The notes below the pieces were generated by a model. It was not told the origin of the DNA. It did not search any database and saw only the letters and a program-made list of their open reading frames with translations. From assembly GCA_963707835.1 (NCBI GenBank), contig CAVPRI010000001.1, forward strand, positions 248,001 through 312,000: a stretch of 64,000 bases of DNA, in the 5' to 3' direction. The DNA comes from Bog-473 sp963707835. GTDB taxonomy: Bacteria; Actinomycetota; Acidimicrobiia; Acidimicrobiales; RAAP-2. The translations under genes were made by a program, and so were the position numbers. Positions 15,943 through 24,499 of the stretch are shown here, in pieces (the first letter of the stretch is position 1; each line of letters starts with the position of its first letter).

Positions 15943-16839
15943 CTACGGAGCGGTGTTCACCGTCTCATAGCTCTCGATCAGTGACTCGGCGATAGTCGAC
16001 TCGACAACGGGCAGCGCGACCTTGCGGAGAGTTCGCGCCGGACCTTCGTTGTCGACGTCGGGTCGGCCGTGCTGGACGGAGTAGTTGTCCCAGATGACGA
16101 GGTCGCCGTTGCGCCACTCGTATTCGAGCACGTTGTCGGATGCATAGAGATACTCGAAAAGCTGTTCGATGAGATCCTCGCTCGCCTCGGCGTCGAGTCC
16201 GACGAGGCGCTGAGTGTTGGCCTGACAGATGTAGAGAAGGCTTTGTCCGGTGCGGGGATGATTGCGCACTACCGGCCAGGTGTACGAGGGTACGTGATCC
16301 CGCTTGCCCTGGATCAGATCATCGAAAGCTCGGATTCTGCGCTCAGGCAGGTACTCGGGACCCGAGACGTTCACGGCTTCGAGGTTCCGGATTGCACTCT
16401 GAAGGTTCTCGGGTAGAGCCTTCCACGCCATCGTCGCGCTGGCGAACAGGGTAGGGGCCGCCGGTGGCTGGACGTCGACGCCGTAGAGCGAAATGACGTC
16501 GAAGGGGAACTCGGACCACATCGAATCGGCGTGGAACATGAGACTGCCGAACGGTGCAGCAGCCCCATCCACCTTGTTGGAGATCCAAAAGCCGTCCTGC
16601 TTGTCTGCGAGCCCGACGGACTCTTGCTGGGTGGGAATCCGTTCACCCCGCAGCAACTCGCACAGGTACGCCTGTTGGGTTCGGTCGAGCTCGACGTCAC
16701 GGACCAGCACCAAACCGTGGCGGTCGAACGTGTCCCGCAGGAAGCCGACCTCCTCGTCGTCAAGTCGCTGTGTCACGTCGAGACCCGTGATCTCGACGCC
16801 CAGCATCGGGTGGAGCGGGTGAATGTCCCGTGCGGTCAT
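15943..16839 (-). CDS. TauD/TfdA-family Fe(II)/2-oxoglutarate dioxygenase
   Basis: A 298-residue dioxygenase. Iron ligands fit H103 and D105 (MFHADSMW) and H257 (VQHGRP), with R269 in ARTLRK for 2-oxoglutarate. It shares the ISLYGVDV segment, the HPRTGQS segment and the overall spacing with the TauD protein at 6685-7536, so the two are one subfamily. It is the last gene of an island operon read from about 19358: P450, P450, TauD. The ATG at 16839 is preceded by GAGAGA. A P450 followed by a 2-oxoglutarate oxygenase suggests successive oxidations of one carbon skeleton (inference). Confidence 0.92.
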   Translation of the reverse strand: MTARDIHPLHPMLGVEITGLDVTQRLDDEEVGFLRDTFDRHGLVLVRDVELDRTQQAYLCELLRGERIPTQQESVGLADKQDGFWISNKVDGAAAPFGSLMFHADSMWSEFPFDVISLYGVDVQPPAAPTLFASATMAWKALPENLQSAIRNLEAVNVSGPEYLPERRIRAFDDLIQGKRDHVPSYTWPVVRNHPRTGQSLLYICQANTQRLVGLDAEASEDLIEQLFEYLYASDNVLEYEWRNGDLVIWDNYSVQHGRPDVDNEGPARTLRKVALPVVESTIAESLIESYETVNTAP

Positions 16840-16916
16840 CGATGTCTCTCCTCGTTCCTGCTCGTTGTCAGCGTCATGGGCGCGTTGGGATTCAAAGGGC
16901 AATCAGAGTGGGTCCG

Positions 16917-18110
16917 TCATGGGGTGACGACGGGGAGCTTCGCCCATCCCCGAAGGTCGGACCCGTAGTGCACGAATTCGACGCGATCCTCGTCAACTTC
17001 CCAGTTGGGAAACCGCTCGAGCACCTCCTCGAGGACGATGCGCGCCTCGAGCCGCGCCAGCGCTTGGCCGAGGCAGAAGTGCGACGCGAACCCGAACGTG
17101 AGATGTGTCCCGATCTCGCGTCGAACGTCATAGCGGTCGGGATCGGGGTAATGCCGATCGTCGCGATTTGCCGATGCCAGGAGCAACGCGATGCTGGAGC
17201 CAGCTGGGACCGTCTGGCCGTAGTACTCGACGTCGCTTGCCACGTACCTGCAGCTCTGAAGAGGGGGTGGTTCGAAGCGCAGCGTCTCTTCGACAGCGTT
17301 CGGGACGAGCGATCGGTCCTCGACGAGAAGTCGTCGCTGGTCCGGGTGATCCGACAGAAGCCTCCCCATCCAACCGATCGTCAGTCGCGTGGTCTCATCA
17401 CCGGCACCGGCGACGATGCTCACGTAGGCGAGCACCTCATCGCGAGTCAGGGTACGGCTGTTGCCATGCTCGTCCTCGAACTCGGCGTACATGAGCTGCG
17501 TCATGATGTCGTCGGAGGGGTGCTCCACTCGCCAGTCGATGTAGTCGGCGAACATCCCTCCGCTCAGCACATCGGCCGCGTCGTCCGTGTCGCTCTGGTG
17601 GTGCTCGTCGAAATAGCTTCGGATTGCCCCCTGATCGGCCTCGGGTATACCGACGAGCACGCTGATGACGCGCATGGGCAGTTCCTTCCCGAGGTCCTCG
17701 AGGAAGTCGAATCCGCCTGCGCCGACGAGCGGATCGAGGAGGCTCGCACACAGTCCCCGGATGCGAGGCTCGAGCTCCGCGATGCGCCGAGGGGTGAACA
17801 TCCGCGCGAGCAAGTTCCGGTGGATTGCGTGCGTCGGCGGGTCCTCGAAGATCACCGTTCCGGGCGGGATCTCGAAGCCCGATTTCAAGATGTCGAGGGT
17901 TACGCCACGTCCGGAGATAAAGGTCTCTCGCTTCACGTCCGCACGCTGGACGTCTTCGTGTCTGCTCAACGCATAGAAGTCGAGCTGCCTGTTGTAATAG
18001 AGCGGCATCTCCTCCCGGAGGCGTCGCATGATCGGGTGCGGATTGCGGGCTGTGTCGCGGTCATACGGATCGTAGACGAGGTCACTCGTCTCGGTCTCGG
18101 TCGCGCTCAC
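16917..18110 (-). CDS. Cytochrome P450
   Basis: A 397-residue soluble bacterial P450. The oxygen-activating I-helix is AGAGDETT (residues 234-241), the K-helix ExxR is E275-TL-R278, and the haem-binding loop FGFASHFCLG starts at 339 with the cysteine ligand C346. Note that the usual acidic-alcohol pair is D238/E239/T240, with the threonine present, so normal monooxygenase chemistry is expected. The CxG-type loop has Ser and His at unusual positions (FASH). It needs an external ferredoxin and reductase; none is encoded in the island, though ferredoxins lie at 4973 and 30632. The start is a GTG, 12 bases after the preceding P450. Confidence 0.95.
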   Translation of the reverse strand: MSATETETSDLVYDPYDRDTARNPHPIMRRLREEMPLYYNRQLDFYALSRHEDVQRADVKRETFISGRGVTLDILKSGFEIPPGTVIFEDPPTHAIHRNLLARMFTPRRIAELEPRIRGLCASLLDPLVGAGGFDFLEDLGKELPMRVISVLVGIPEADQGAIRSYFDEHHQSDTDDAADVLSGGMFADYIDWRVEHPSDDIMTQLMYAEFEDEHGNSRTLTRDEVLAYVSIVAGAGDETTRLTIGWMGRLLSDHPDQRRLLVEDRSLVPNAVEETLRFEPPPLQSCRYVASDVEYYGQTVPAGSSIALLLASANRDDRHYPDPDRYDVRREIGTHLTFGFASHFCLGQALARLEARIVLEEVLERFPNWEVDEDRVEFVHYGSDLRGWAKLPVVTP

Positions 18111-18122
18111 GTTCTGACAGGG

Positions 18123-19358
18123 CTACTTGATCGTGACGAGGACCCGGTCGACACCGCCCCCGGTCCGGTCGTCTCGTATCCGCAGGTTGCTGAGGTCTTC
18201 ACCCAGCCTGATGTTGGGAAACCGACGGAACAGGGAAGGGAAGACCGTTCTCAGCTCGGCGCGAGCGAGGCTCTGTCCGAGGCAGACATGGCCTCCGATG
18301 CCGAAGGCAAGATGTCCCATGCGCTTTCGGCTGGGATCGAACGTCTCGGGATCGTCCCACACCTTTGGGTCACGATTGGCCGCAGCCTCGGAGATGATGA
18401 CGAGATCACCGCGCCGGATGGTCACGCCGGGGATCTCGATGTCCTCCACCGCCCAGCGCAGCAGCCCGAGGTTGTGTGCCGACGTGAGCCGGGCGATCTC
18501 CTCGACTGTGTCGTCTTTCCGGCCTTCCGGATCGACCATGAGCCAGTCCCTCCACTTCGGCTCATGGAGTAGGTAGAGAAGACCGAAGTCCATGCGGGCC
18601 ACAGTTGTCTCGTGCCCCGGGAACACCAACCCTGCCGCGTAGTGCTCTATGGGTTGGTTCACGAAGATGCTCGGGTCGGCATCGTGGGCGGCGACGAGGT
18701 CGGACAAGACGTCAGGGCCTGGGTTCTTCCGTTTGGAGTCGACGAGCTGTCCCATGTATTCCTCCAGCTCCCGCATCGCGGCGAACGCATCGCCCTCGTC
18801 CTCGATGTTGCCCATCCGATCTGAGAGCTCCATCACGTGATCGCGCATGTCGTCAGGTACGCCGAGAAGCGCGCCAATAACGAGGACCGGCAACCTCCAA
18901 CCCACATACTCGTGGAAGTCGATCGGCTCGCCGCCGTTACGATCGAAGGCGGACTGCATATTGTCCAGGCAGCTGTCGGTGAGCTCCTGTATCCAATCGG
19001 CGAGCAACTTGAGGCGCTTCGGCGTGAAGGACGGCGCGAGCAACCGGCGGAGCCGGTTCGACTCCAACTCGAACGTCTCATCGCCGAATGGTCGCCCATG
19101 CATGATGGAATCCGACGCGCGCGGCGCGTGCTCGGGGTCGTCATGAATGTAGAAGCCGAACCGGCGGTCAGAGAACGCCGTGCGGGCCTCCTCGTAACCG
19201 GTCACGAGCCACGCTGGGTCCCCGGCGAAGCTCAGCACCGGTGCGATCGGGCCCGCCTCGCTGCGTACGCGGGCGTACATGGGGGAAATGTGCAGCACGT
19301 CCTCCCTGGTGAACGGCATGCGTGGACGTTGCAGCGTGGCTGTTCCCAAGTCACTCAC
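18123..19358 (-). CDS. Cytochrome P450
   Basis: A 411-residue P450, first gene of the P450-P450-TauD operon. Motifs: I-helix FPGHETT, K-helix EEIAR (ExxR), and haem loop FGIGGHVCLG at 352-361 with C359. The I-helix has H-E-T in place of the common D/E-T after AGxx, a frequent bacterial variation. It is only moderately similar to the neighbouring P450, so the pair is not a recent duplication. A GTG at 19358 follows GGGGAGG. A perfect 8-bp inverted repeat lies 37 bases upstream and is a likely operator. Confidence 0.95.
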   Translation of the reverse strand: MSDLGTATLQRPRMPFTREDVLHISPMYARVRSEAGPIAPVLSFAGDPAWLVTGYEEARTAFSDRRFGFYIHDDPEHAPRASDSIMHGRPFGDETFELESNRLRRLLAPSFTPKRLKLLADWIQELTDSCLDNMQSAFDRNGGEPIDFHEYVGWRLPVLVIGALLGVPDDMRDHVMELSDRMGNIEDEGDAFAAMRELEEYMGQLVDSKRKNPGPDVLSDLVAAHDADPSIFVNQPIEHYAAGLVFPGHETTVARMDFGLLYLLHEPKWRDWLMVDPEGRKDDTVEEIARLTSAHNLGLLRWAVEDIEIPGVTIRRGDLVIISEAAANRDPKVWDDPETFDPSRKRMGHLAFGIGGHVCLGQSLARAELRTVFPSLFRRFPNIRLGEDLSNLRIRDDRTGGGVDRVLVTIK

Positions 19359-19394
19359 GAGAGGTCCTCCCCTGCTCTGTTCGCGAGACGCATC

Positions 19395-19412
19395 GTGAGA
19401 TGCTCATCTCAC
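19395..19412. promoter_or_regulatory. Perfect palindrome, probable operator of the P450 operon
   Basis: GTGAGATG-CT-CATCTCAC: an 8-bp perfect inverted repeat with a two-base centre, 37 bases upstream of the P450 start at 19358. The core TGAGA-N6-TCTCA recurs at 22404-22419 in the other main promoter region of the island. Size and symmetry fit a TetR-type dimer site; the island's own TetR gene at 23755 is the obvious candidate. Confidence 0.6.
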
Positions 19413-19553
19413 TCTAGACACTTCTCTCAGTTCGGTCCATGTCGATTCCGCGAGGCCATTCTCCGCCGGCAATCCCTCCACGCAGCCTCTCTCGGCAACG
19501 CGAGAGGTCCGCCATCGCCCGACCCGCCAGCATCGACGGTTTCCGCCAGGGCC

Positions 19554-20351
19554 TCAATGGCTGCGGGATGTCGAGCCCCCATCGACCGGCATGAGGTGTC
19601 CAGTGATGTAGGACCCATCGGGTCCGCAGAGGAACAGGGCGGCCCGGGCGATGTCCCATGAGTCACCTTCGCGACCAAGGCATGTCTTCGTTCCGAGGCT
19701 GAAGGCTTCCTCGCTGGTGCCGGCGGCGGCCAGCAATGCCGCTCGGTGGGGTGTGGTGATCATTCCGGGCGCGATGGTGTTGACGCGGATGCCATCCTTA
19801 CCATAGGCGTCGGCGAGATCGATCGTCATGCCGTACATCGCCGACTTGGTCGCTGCGTAAGCTGTGCGGCCGTCCCCGCCCTGGCTCCGGACACCGGCGA
19901 CCGACGAGATGAACAGGATGGCACCGCCTCCAGCCTTCTGCATGACGGGAATGACCGCCTTGCAGAGAAGGAAGGGTGTGACCAGGTTTACGGCGATGGT
20001 GTCGTTGAGTAGGTCGACACCGGTCTCGAGAATGCTGATGGGCACCGCGACTGCCGCGTTGTTGACAAGGATCTCGACGGATCCATATCGCTCGACTGCG
20101 GCGTCCACAATCTGCGAGCCGGCGTCGACGTTCAGCAGATCGGCGAGCACGACACTTGCAGTGCCGCCCTCGCTCTCGATGATTGCTCTGGTGTCGTTGG
20201 CGCGGTCCTCGTCCCGGTCGACCAACACCACCTTCGCTCCTTCGCGGGCGAAGAGTACCGCCATCGCTTTCCCGGTGCCGTACCCCTCACCGACCGATCC
20301 AGCGCCCGTGACTATGGCGACTTTTCCCTCGAGTTTCCCTGACGTCGTCAC
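19554..20351 (-). CDS. Short-chain dehydrogenase/reductase (SDR)
   Basis: A 265-residue classical SDR. The cofactor motif is TGAGSVGEGYGTG near residue 16, with an acidic residue after strand 2 (LVDRDED), which favours NAD over NADP. NNAA follows, then a catalytic Ser in FISSVAG and Y-x-x-x-K in YAATKSA. The end has the PVDGGS tail. The loop between the Gly residues is longer than the usual GxxxGxG, as seen in some hydroxysteroid-type SDRs. Its GTG start overlaps the stop of the quinone-oxidoreductase gene (GTGA at 20348-20351). It would oxidise an alcohol produced by the oxygenases (inference). Confidence 0.92.
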   Translation of the reverse strand: MTTSGKLEGKVAIVTGAGSVGEGYGTGKAMAVLFAREGAKVVLVDRDEDRANDTRAIIESEGGTASVVLADLLNVDAGSQIVDAAVERYGSVEILVNNAAVAVPISILETGVDLLNDTIAVNLVTPFLLCKAVIPVMQKAGGGAILFISSVAGVRSQGGDGRTAYAATKSAMYGMTIDLADAYGKDGIRVNTIAPGMITTPHRAALLAAAGTSEEAFSLGTKTCLGREGDSWDIARAALFLCGPDGSYITGHLMPVDGGSTSRSH

Positions 20352-21295
20352 GACGCGCTGCCCAGCGGTTGCACGTGGATTGCGAGTTTGCCGAGTGCCC
20401 CGGCCCCGAAATCGTGCAGCGCACGGCCGACCTCCTCGAGCTCGTAGGTCTTCGTGATCGGTACCCGCAGTTCGCGCCCGGCGACTGCGGCCGCGAGCCT
20501 GCCGAGGAGCTCCGGACTGGGGATGGTCATGACAGGCTTTGCCTCGATCCCCAGCCCTGCGACCTGCTCGGATCCGACGCCGAGTGTCGATACGATCCTC
20601 CCCCCGTTGCGCACGAGACCGGCCAAGACCATCGGGTCGCCGGCGAGGTGAATGGCGGCATCCACCCCGTCAGGGTGCAATGCTCGGACCGCAGCCTCCA
20701 GATCAGCCCCGTAGTCGACCACCTCGTCGGCTCCGAGGTCCTGCACGAAGGCCGCCTCGTTGGAGGTGGCCGTAGCGATGACGACGGCGCCGAGCTGCTT
20801 GGCCATCTGTACCGCCAAAGAGCCCACGCCTCCTGTGGCACCGCTGATGAGTACCGATTCACCCTTCTGGACTGAGGCGTTGTTAACGGCGATCTTCGCG
20901 GCGGCGCCGGCCAGACCGAGTGCGCCGGCCGAGCTCGCGTCGAGCCCGTCGGGACGCTTGACCACGGCGAAGGCCGGGACCAATGCCTTCTCGGCGAAGG
21001 TGCCGTCGTGGAGTTTGGTCATGGGCAACACGAGCCCGTAAACGGGGTCCCCGACCTCGAAGCCAGCCACTGCGCTGCCGACCTCGGCAATGGAACCGGC
21101 GAAGTCCCGCCCAAGGGTGATCGGGAACTCGATAGGGATCATCCCCGCCATCATTCCGCTGACCGACATGATGTCCATGCCATTGACCGACGCGGTTTCC
21201 ACGTTGACCACGACGTCGTTCTCACCCGGTCGAGGAGGTTCCACCTCCGTCACGGACGGCTCGGTATTGAATTCAGAGATGACCACAGCCTTCAT
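20348..21295 (-). CDS. Quinone oxidoreductase-like zinc-independent MDR protein
   Basis: A 315-residue medium-chain dehydrogenase/reductase of the quinone oxidoreductase group. It has the N-terminal GroES-like domain (RDFAGSIAEVGSAVAGFEVGD) and a Rossmann domain with SGATGGVGSLAVQMAKQLGA (the AxxGxxG NADPH motif). The zinc-ligand cysteines of alcohol dehydrogenases are absent. The ATG at 21295 (MKAVVISEF) is typical; the longer open frame upstream is not. It is translationally coupled to the SDR downstream. It is 142 bases downstream of the TauD gene at 21438-22307 and may be co-transcribed with it. Confidence 0.92.
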   Translation of the reverse strand: MKAVVISEFNTEPSVTEVEPPRPGENDVVVNVETASVNGMDIMSVSGMMAGMIPIEFPITLGRDFAGSIAEVGSAVAGFEVGDPVYGLVLPMTKLHDGTFAEKALVPAFAVVKRPDGLDASSAGALGLAGAAAKIAVNNASVQKGESVLISGATGGVGSLAVQMAKQLGAVVIATATSNEAAFVQDLGADEVVDYGADLEAAVRALHPDGVDAAIHLAGDPMVLAGLVRNGGRIVSTLGVGSEQVAGLGIEAKPVMTIPSPELLGRLAAAVAGRELRVPITKTYELEEVGRALHDFGAGALGKLAIHVQPLGSAS

Positions 21296-21437
21296 AGCGT
21301 GCCTGTTCCTTTGCTCTTCTTGATCGGACTTCGAGGCTGGTTGCCCCATCCCCGACGAATCCGGGAACCGCTGTGCCGGGGAGGTTCTTCCATCAGCTCT
21401 GCCAAGGCCGCGCTCCGCACACCCCGGGAGCCCCGGG

Positions 21438-22307
21438 TTAGACCTTTGCAACCTTGCTGAACACCGGCGTCATCACCTCGTCGGGATCGAGGTTCATGGG
21501 ACCAGTGACCTTTCTGAGCGTCCGTTTCGGGCCCTCGAGAGCCACGGTCCGGCGACCGTGCTGGACGGCCACGTTGTCCCATACGACGAGATCCCCTTGG
21601 CGCCAATGGTGCTCGAGAACGCCGGACGGTTCGTAGAGGTACTCGAAGAGCAACTCGAGCAGTGCCTCATTCTCCTCCGGGTCCAAGCCCAGTATTTCGA
21701 TCGTTGCCTGTTCGGACACATAGAGCATGGTCCCGCCAGTCCGGGGGTGAGGCAGAGCGATCGGCCTCACAGATGAGCGCGCCTCGGGGTAGTCGGTGTC
21801 GATCACATCCTCGTCGCCACCACGGTTGGGGTAGCCATGGTCGAAACCGTGGCGAGCCTCGAGGCTCTCGACACGAGCGCGCAGGTCGTCGGGAAGCCTG
21901 TCCCACGCGTCGCCCATGCTCACGAACATGGTGGGAGCTGTCGGCTGCTCGACCTCGAGGCCGTAGAGCGAGATGATCGGCTGTTGACGCCGTGCCCACA
22001 TGTTGTCGCAGTGAAAGAGCAGGCGCCCGTACGGAGCTGCCCCGTTCTTCTCCTTGTTGGACACAAGCATCGGCGTCTTCTCGGCCCGGTCCTCGGGATC
22101 GGGCATCCCCTCCCCGAGGAGGCTGAAGACGAGGTAGCGCTGCATATCCTCGTCGAGGTCGAGGTTGCGGAACACCAACACGCCGCGGTCGTCGAATGCG
22201 GCCCGCAAATCACGGACGGTGTCGTCGTCAAGCGGCATGCGCGGCTCGAAACCCTCGATCTCGGCGCCGACGGCGGCGTTCAACTTCCGCATCCTCAGTT
22301 CAGCCAC
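21438..22307 (-). CDS. TauD/TfdA-family Fe(II)/2-oxoglutarate dioxygenase
   Basis: The third TauD protein of the window, 289 residues. Iron ligands fit H99 and D101 (FHCDNMW; the intervening residue is Cys rather than Ala), and H250 (VQHGRR); R262 lies in the KRTLRK segment. The family-specific HPRTGG and ISLYGLEV segments are kept. The start is a GTG at 22307, with a weak ribosome site, reading away from the luciferase-like gene. It probably heads a unit with the quinone reductase and the SDR. The N-terminal third is shorter than in the other two proteins. Confidence 0.92.
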   Translation of the reverse strand: MAELRMRKLNAAVGAEIEGFEPRMPLDDDTVRDLRAAFDDRGVLVFRNLDLDEDMQRYLVFSLLGEGMPDPEDRAEKTPMLVSNKEKNGAAPYGRLLFHCDNMWARRQQPIISLYGLEVEQPTAPTMFVSMGDAWDRLPDDLRARVESLEARHGFDHGYPNRGGDEDVIDTDYPEARSSVRPIALPHPRTGGTMLYVSEQATIEILGLDPEENEALLELLFEYLYEPSGVLEHHWRQGDLVVWDNVAVQHGRRTVALEGPKRTLRKVTGPMNLDPDEVMTPVFSKVAKV

Positions 22308-22403
22308 CTCGCCAGCTCCGCGATCTCTTCAGGGGCAATCTGTTAGGGGCAAGTCTGCGCTTGCGCTGCCGGCACCATTTCTTTATCATACTGAACTACC
22401 AAA

Positions 22404-22419
22404 TGAGATGCAACTCTCA
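22404..22419. promoter_or_regulatory. Operator-like inverted repeat in divergent promoter
   Basis: TGAGATGCAACTCTCA: arms TGAGA and TCTCA with a six-base centre, in the 235-base gap between the TauD gene (minus) and the luciferase-like gene (plus). It equals the site at 19396-19411 in both arms and spacing, with 13 of 16 bases identical. The surrounding bases 22376-22405 are AT-rich, as expected for a promoter. Confidence 0.5.
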
Positions 22420-22542
22420 GGCTTACGTTCGCGTCTCCGTTTTGGTGCCCCGGGCCTCCATCGAAGTCCACTTCCCACCGGGGCGTCAGAGCACTGATCG
22501 TGCGTCAATCCACTCCAAGTCAGCCCGAGAGGTCCCAATCCC

Positions 22543-23563
22543 ATGTCCCTAGTGAGACCCGTTCCAATCTCCGTGCTCGACGGCGCGCCGGTGGCGGAGG
22601 GTTCGACACCGAGTGATGCGTTGCGCAACAGCATCGACGTCGCCAAACGCGTGGAGGATTGGGGTTACCGGCGATTGTGGGTGACCGAGCACCACAGCAT
22701 GCCCGGGGTAGCCGCCTCGGCCCCTGCAGTCCTGCTCTCGTACTTGGCTTCGGTCACCGACCGAATCCGGCTCGGATCGGGTGGAGTGATGCTTCCAAAC
22801 CATGCTCCGTTGGTCGTGGCTGAGCAGTTCGGCACTCTCGAGGCTTTTGCCCCGGGCCGCATCGATCTCGGTCTCGGGCGTGCTCCCGGAGCAGACCAGC
22901 GCACTGCGCAGGCTCTGCGCCGGAACGCCGCCGGCACGGACGAGGAATTCGTGACCACTCTGTTGGAGCTGCAGGCCTTCTTCCAAGGCTCATTTCCCGA
23001 GGGCCATCCCTATCACAACGTCCAGGCGGTGCCCGGTGAAGGCAACGTGCCAGAAATTCTGGCTCCTCGGCTCCAGTGGTTACAGCGCCCAGATCGCCGG
23101 CGCTCTGGGTTGGCCGTTCGTATTCGCACATCACTTCTCGCCGGCCAATACCCTGCCATCCGTCGAGCTCTATCGGGAGAGTTTTCGTCCCTCGGCCAGG
23201 CTCCGGGAACCGTACGTCATGATCGCCGTGGCCGCGATGTGCGCCGATTCTGATGACGGGGCCCACTTTCTGCACGGCTCCACCGAGTTGTACACGCTCC
23301 GGTTGCGCCACGGCTACCTCGGTCGGGTGCCGACACCGGACGAGGCCGCCAAGTACACGTACACCCCTGCCGAGAAGGACTTCTTGCGAGGTATCGCCGG
23401 AGCGCACATCGTGGGCAGCCCCGAGACGGTGGCTGCCGGCTTGGATAAGGTCCTCGCCGAGACCGACGCGAACGAGCTGATGGTGGCTTCAGGGGGTTGG
23501 GACCACGAGGCCCGGTTGCGTTCCTACGAGCTCATCGCCGAGATGGCCGACCTCACCGGTTGA
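22543..23563 (+). CDS. Luciferase-like (LLM class) flavin-dependent oxidoreductase, frameshifted as read
   Basis: Two frames join into one protein of about 340 residues. The first part has PISVLDGAPVAEGSTP, WVTEHHSMPGVAASAPAVL, GSGGVMLPNHAPLVVAEQFGTLEA and GRIDLGLGRAPG, the hallmarks of the MsnO8-like LLM group. After an extra C near 23059 the reading moves to the frame with WLLGSSGYSAQIAGALGWPF and FAHHF, and ends with GSPETVAAGLDKVL. With that base removed the whole family pattern is intact. These enzymes use FMN (or F420 in some actinobacteria) to oxidise or reduce small substrates. The ATG at 22543 follows GAGAGG. It is divergent from the TauD gene and shares its operator region. Confidence 0.88.
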
Positions 23564-23617
23564 CCCCGGAGGGGCCATCACCCTGGCTCCTCCGAGGCGA
23601 CGACGAGTACTCGGGGG

Positions 23618-23635
23618 CGCTTCTCTTGAGAAGCG
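23618..23635. promoter_or_regulatory. Perfect 18-base palindrome between LLM and TetR genes
   Basis: CGCTTCTC-TT-GAGAAGCG, 55 bases after the LLM stop and 119 bases before the TetR start. The two-base centre is too tight for an ideal RNA hairpin and no T-run follows, so a protein-binding site is as likely as a terminator. A shorter AGGTT-GTT-AACCT repeat just before the TetR start is another candidate for autoregulation. Confidence 0.4.
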
Positions 23636-23754
23636 TCACCTGATCACGGCGGCGCGAGGTGTTCGAGGACCGACCGGAGTTCGCGAGAGGCGCCGCTTTG
23701 GTGAGAACCACACCGACCCCAAGTGCCACGAACTGAGGTTGTTAACCTGTCTGG

Positions 23755-24398
23755 ATGTCGTCATACGTTGAATCGGCGAGTCCGCCGGCGCCGGGCCTCC
23801 GAACCCGCAAGAAGGAGAAGACTCGCCTGGCTATCTATGACGCCGCGCTCGAGCTGTTCGCCCAGCAGGGATTCGATGCAACGACGGTCGAGCAGATCGT
23901 CCAGCAAGCCGAGGTCTCAACCGCCACCTTCTTTCGGTACTTCCCGACCAAAGGTGACGTCGTCTACAACAGTGGCGCCTTCGACATCGACCTTCTTGAG
24001 CAGGCCATCATCGAGCGACCCGCTTCGGAAGACGATCTCACCGCCATTCGGCGGGCCGTTGTCGATAGATGGGTGCCCGCACTCGATCTTGAGCGGGTGG
24101 CTCGCCAAGTCCGAGCTGCCGCCAAGTCGCCCATGCTCGCGGTATGAGCACTGACCTCAGCGTGCAGTGGCAGGGCGTCATAACCAGCGCGTTGCAAACG
24201 CGACGCGGGATCGAGGGCCTGGATCCAGACTGCCGGATAACGGCATTCGTCGCGCTTGCCGTGTTCAGCTCCGCTTCTAGCTCATGGATGGAGGGGAAGT
24301 TCCGAACTGAGTTTGCGGACGAGCTGGATCAGGAGTTCGATCGTCTCGCACGGTTGTGCGCCGACTGGTCCGGGTCCGTACACGCCGGGTTGAGGTAG
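23755..24398 (+). CDS. TetR-family transcriptional regulator, frameshifted as read
   Basis: The N-terminal part shows a TetR HTH: RLAIYDAALELFAQQGFDATTVEQIVQQAEVS with TATFFRYFPTKGDVV as the recognition and exit helices. The frame stops at 24147 after 130 residues. However, another frame starting at 24144 continues as TDLSVQWQGVITSALQTRRG to a TetR-like ligand domain, ending at 24398. A single missing G near 24142 joins them into about 214 residues, the usual family length. It is the only regulator in the island and probably represses the oxygenase operons through the TGAGA-N6-TCTCA sites. The inducer is unknown. Confidence 0.85.
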
Positions 24399-24499
24399 AA
24401 ACCGGCCGGTCGTGGCCCGCCGGGTCGGCCCTCACGGCGACTCCGTGGCAGGAAGTCCGCACCAAGGGCGTCGGCATCCGAGAGGAGCGCCCGCTGCCT

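Noticed and set aside
16830..18572. A 580-codon plus-strand frame opposite the P450 genes
   Set aside because: It overlaps two genes with complete P450 motifs on the minus strand and shows no recognisable domain itself.
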